From the IMG/VR virus record IMGVR_UViG_3300025426_000143, positions 1-20,623 of that record: a stretch of 20,623 bases of DNA. One strand, written 5' to 3'. Below are positions 18,960 to 20,623 of the stretch, one piece after another. The position numbers and the translations under genes were made by a program. A model generated the notes under the pieces. That model was not told the origin of the DNA, did not search any database, and was given only the letters and a program-made list of their open reading frames with translations. Each line of letters begins with the position of its first letter. Within the stretch, counting starts at the first letter, position 1. This DNA is from a virus.

Positions 18960-19140
18960 TATGGCTGAAATATGTAATGAATGGAAAGCATACAAAAAAG
19001 AACGCAAACAAAAATTTGGTATGCCTTGCCCTGATTGCACAATCAGATTACCTAAAGCACAACCAAAAATCCTATTGCCAAAACAAAAATGTTGGTGTGG
19101 TTATGTAGATAAACGTGAAAGGGAAAAGAATGAAAACTAA
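18952..19140 (+). CDS. Small zinc-ribbon-like protein
   Basis: This is a 62-residue very basic protein with CPDC (about residue 26) and CWCGY (about 47), four Cys that could bind one zinc. It has Lys-rich stretches on both sides (KAYKKERKQKFG). The tail REREKNEN overlaps the start of the next gene by 11 bp. A second ATG at 18961 is also possible. It interrupts the cassette run and is not related to the three families. Confidence 0.65.
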   Translation: MGDMAEICNEWKAYKKERKQKFGMPCPDCTIRLPKAQPKILLPKQKCWCGYVDKREREKNEN

Positions 19141-19294
19141 AGAAGAAATCAAAGAAGAAATCATTGAACTGTATGGGGCAACTCAAGCCTTAAACGAGGC
19201 AATGAACTTTCTCCACGCCCAACGCATGGAAAAAAGTAAACAGATGATGGCGTTGAATCATATGTTGAAAGAAATGGAGGACAAGGATGACTGA
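19130..19294 (+). CDS. Cassette protein, family 2 (second copy)
   Basis: This 54-residue paralogue of the 18533 protein begins MKTKEEIKEEIIELYGATQA and ends LNHMLKEMEDKDD. The divergent middle (NEAMNFLHAQRMEKSKQMM) keeps the helical pattern. GGGAAAAG precedes the ATG; ATGGAGGACAAGGATGA at its end sets the next start. Confidence 0.72.
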   Translation: MKTKEEIKEEIIELYGATQALNEAMNFLHAQRMEKSKQMMALNHMLKEMEDKDD

Positions 19295-19709
19295 CGAAGT
19301 ATTGAAACTGGCGCTTGATGCGTTGGAAGGTTTTATACCTTATTTGCCATTGAAAGATGAAGCGCAATGTAATCGTTACGACAAAGCCATTACTGCACTA
19401 CGTCTTGTTATTGATGTGCAAAACATGGCATCTAAATCTACTTATAAAGAACAACTAGAAACAAAAGATGAGCCTGTGGCGTGGATGAACAGACACGGTG
19501 CTTGTAAGACTTCTTTGTTTATGGAGGTGGAAGCTGGCGCAAAAGAAGAATACACCATTCCTGTTTACACCACCCCACCACAACGCACATGGGTAGGACT
19601 GACGGATGAGGAAATTGAAGCAAGCAAACCACCTTTGTCAAATGACGCAGTGGTTTGGGAACTTGCTGTTGAATGGGCAGAAGCCAAGCTAAAGGAGAAG
19701 AACACATGA
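19287..19709 (+). CDS. Modular cassette protein (LALDALE + EPVAWM + YTTPPQR-WVGLT + KLKEKN)
   Basis: The 140-residue protein joins four short modules that I recall as freely recombining in Burkholderiales phages: MTDEVLKLALDALEG with AITALRLVI, then DEPVAWMNRHGA, then IPVYTTPPQRTWVGLTDEEI, then AVEWAEAKLKEKNT. It is the longest cassette protein and includes the family-3 end. No catalytic motif was seen. The last codons contain AAGGAG for the next gene, and ATGA overlaps. Confidence 0.78.
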   Translation: MTDEVLKLALDALEGFIPYLPLKDEAQCNRYDKAITALRLVIDVQNMASKSTYKEQLETKDEPVAWMNRHGACKTSLFMEVEAGAKEEYTIPVYTTPPQRTWVGLTDEEIEASKPPLSNDAVVWELAVEWAEAKLKEKNT

Positions 19710-19957
19710 GACTAACACGAACTTTCAACGCAGGGTACGACAACTTGTATCTCAACAAGGATGATGTTGACCGATTGCTCAAGGGGCAGATGATTAAAGA
19801 ATCCTCATTGATTGTTCAAATGGAAAAGCCTGAGCGTGAATGGGTTGGATTAACACAAGCGGAACTTATTCAATGCGGGGTGTTGCCATTTGGAATGTCA
19901 TACGAACTATGTCAAGCCATTGAAGCCAAGCTGAAGGAAAAGAACAATGCCACTTAA
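19706..19957 (+). CDS. Cassette protein, family 3 (second copy)
   Basis: The 83-residue protein starts at 19706 (ATGA overlap, AAGGAG at 19692-19697), not at an earlier in-frame ATG inside the preceding gene. The N-terminus has DNLYLNKDDVDRLLKGQM, then EREWVGLTQAELIQCGVLPF and CQAIEAKLKEKNNAT. The function is unknown. The KLKEKN codons encode AAGGAAAAG for the next ATG at 19947. Confidence 0.7.
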   Translation: MRLTRTFNAGYDNLYLNKDDVDRLLKGQMIKESSLIVQMEKPEREWVGLTQAELIQCGVLPFGMSYELCQAIEAKLKEKNNAT

Positions 19958-20177
19958 ACCACACCCAACAGACCACGACAAGATGGTTTATGTATCTCGC
20001 AAGTATGACTTGCCTAAGCGTGAATGGGTAGGACTGACTGAAGATGAGATTCATGAGTGTTTTGAGGAATGTTGCAACCTTAAAGTTGTTGACCCGAAAG
20101 GCGGTGTTAGAGGAAGCGTAAACATTTTTGATGTGGGTATGGCAATTGAAGCCAAGCTGAAGGAGAAGAACACATGA
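19947..20177 (+). CDS. Cassette protein, family 3 (third copy)
   Basis: The 76-residue protein starts MPLKPHPTDHDKMVYVSRKY, then PKREWVGLTEDEIHECFEE, then FDVGMAIEAKLKEKNT. Its middle has two nearby Cys (HECFEECCNL). The tail codons again give AAGGAGAAGAACACATGA, identical to the junction at 19690-19709. Confidence 0.7.
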   Translation: MPLKPHPTDHDKMVYVSRKYDLPKREWVGLTEDEIHECFEECCNLKVVDPKGGVRGSVNIFDVGMAIEAKLKEKNT

Positions 20178-20485
20178 GCTTAAGAATCGAAGAAATAATT
20201 TACTCAATACTTGTTGTCATCGTTATGTGTTTTCTAGCATGGGCTATGGTATATGGGTTGTGGTTAGGTTTTGTCCCAAGCAATGAGGCGATTGCAAAAG
20301 ACCACGCCATGCAAGTTATACAAACATTTGATAACTGTAAGGTATATAGGTTTTATGACAGGGAGTATCACTACATCACAAAATGCGGTGACAAGGTAAC
20401 AACGCAGAAGAACTGGGATGAGAATTGCGGTAAGGCTTGTACACGACACAGAACAGAAGACATTACAACGGAGGGAAACCAATGA
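20174..20485 (+). CDS. Small membrane-anchored Cys-containing protein
   Basis: The 103-residue protein has an N-terminal membrane segment of about 25 residues (IYSILVVIVMCFLAWAMVYG, then LWLGF). A soluble part with four Cys follows (DNCKVYRFYD, TKCGDKV, NCGKACTRH), which could form disulphides if exported. It resembles a signal-anchor protein with a periplasmic domain. No lysis or superinfection family was recognised. It lacks the family-3 modules, so it is a different insert in the cassette run. Confidence 0.65.
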   Translation: MSLRIEEIIYSILVVIVMCFLAWAMVYGLWLGFVPSNEAIAKDHAMQVIQTFDNCKVYRFYDREYHYITKCGDKVTTQKNWDENCGKACTRHRTEDITTEGNQ

Positions 20486-20623
20486 CTGAAGAAGATGAAG
20501 AATTTGAACGTATTGTAAAGAAACGACAATACTTAATTGATTACATTCTAGAACCTCCATTGGTTTCTAAACAAAAAGAATGGGTAGGACTGACAGAAGA
20601 TCAAATAGACGAATTGGAAAAAG
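20482..20623 (+). CDS. Cassette protein, family 3 (fourth copy, cut by window end)
   Basis: The frame from the ATG at 20482 stays open to the window edge (47 codons). It begins MTEEDEEFERIVKKRQYLI and contains KEWVGLTEDQIDELEK at the end. GGAGGGAAACC precedes the ATG, which overlaps the previous stop. Confidence 0.68.
   Translation, partial: MTEEDEEFERIVKKRQYLIDYILEPPLVSKQKEWVGLTEDQIDELEK

Larger units (their letters stand above)
17955..20623 (+). other. Array of short translationally coupled gene cassettes
   Basis: Twelve consecutive small genes start on or within 11 bp of the previous stop. Three protein families recur in mixed order: family 1 at 17955, 18333, 18690; family 2 at 18533, 19130; family 3 at 18161, 19287, 19706, 19947, 20482. 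Tails such as KLKEKNT, RGQE and EMEDKND are encoded by AAGGAG, AGGGGA or GGAGG plus the next ATG. The array continues beyond the window. Confidence 0.75.

Overview
This window is part of a tailed dsDNA phage (Caudoviricetes) genome. The minus strand holds a packaging and head-morphogenesis block in a classic order: small terminase, large terminase, portal, a small conserved protein, a GroES-like co-chaperonin, scaffold-like protein, decoration-like protein and major capsid protein. No host gene, rRNA, tRNA, integrase, polymerase or lysis gene was recognised. The host is inferred, weakly, to be a freshwater betaproteobacterium. The reason is that the small modular proteins at the right end (EPVAW, YTTPPQR, WVGLTDEE and KLVAEREACAK motifs) resemble proteins common in Burkholderiales phages and freshwater viromes.

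Layout. 1-230 is the start of a virion protein (minus) behind a sigma70-like promoter and a leader that can form a pseudoknot next to its ribosome binding site. 388-1204 is a plus-strand insert, GNAT acetyltransferase plus HNH endonuclease, inside the minus-strand late block. 1206-1502 is a very acidic Trp/Tyr-rich protein with its own promoter and terminator. 1640-10074 is the head and packaging operon, ending downstream of the capsid gene at a strong terminator. 10075-10546 is the divergent control region: a minus promoter for the terminase operon, a possible ~85-nt plus-strand small RNA ending in an intrinsic terminator, and a strong plus promoter followed by a ~285-nt structured leader. 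10547-15980 is the plus-strand arm of small unknown genes, a Cys-rich putative zinc protein and a di-zinc peptidase. 16031-20623 is a dense run of small overlapping genes, most starting on an ATGA overlap.

Four structures stand out. (1) Six copies of one quasi-palindrome (ACTC-GGGGTCA-N3-TGACCCC-CAGT or its exact reverse complement) sit between or at the ends of plus-strand genes and look like terminators used in both orientations. (2) The 352-bp gap at 11838-12189 holds two ~97-bp arms that form a diverged inverted repeat centred on 12029, around an AT-rich core and an extended -10 promoter. This is a candidate origin or operator region. (3) The pseudoknot leader at 231-313. (4) From 17955 to the right end, three families of tiny proteins recur in mixed order. 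Their shared C-terminal tails are encoded by the Shine-Dalgarno sequence of the next gene, so each unit is a self-contained, translationally coupled cassette.

How the parts work together. The plus arm is probably early or middle (takeover and regulation), and the minus arm is late (DNA packaging and head assembly). The co-chaperonin, scaffold, decoration and capsid genes form one assembly module. Functions of most plus-arm proteins cannot be read from sequence, and both window ends cut through genes.
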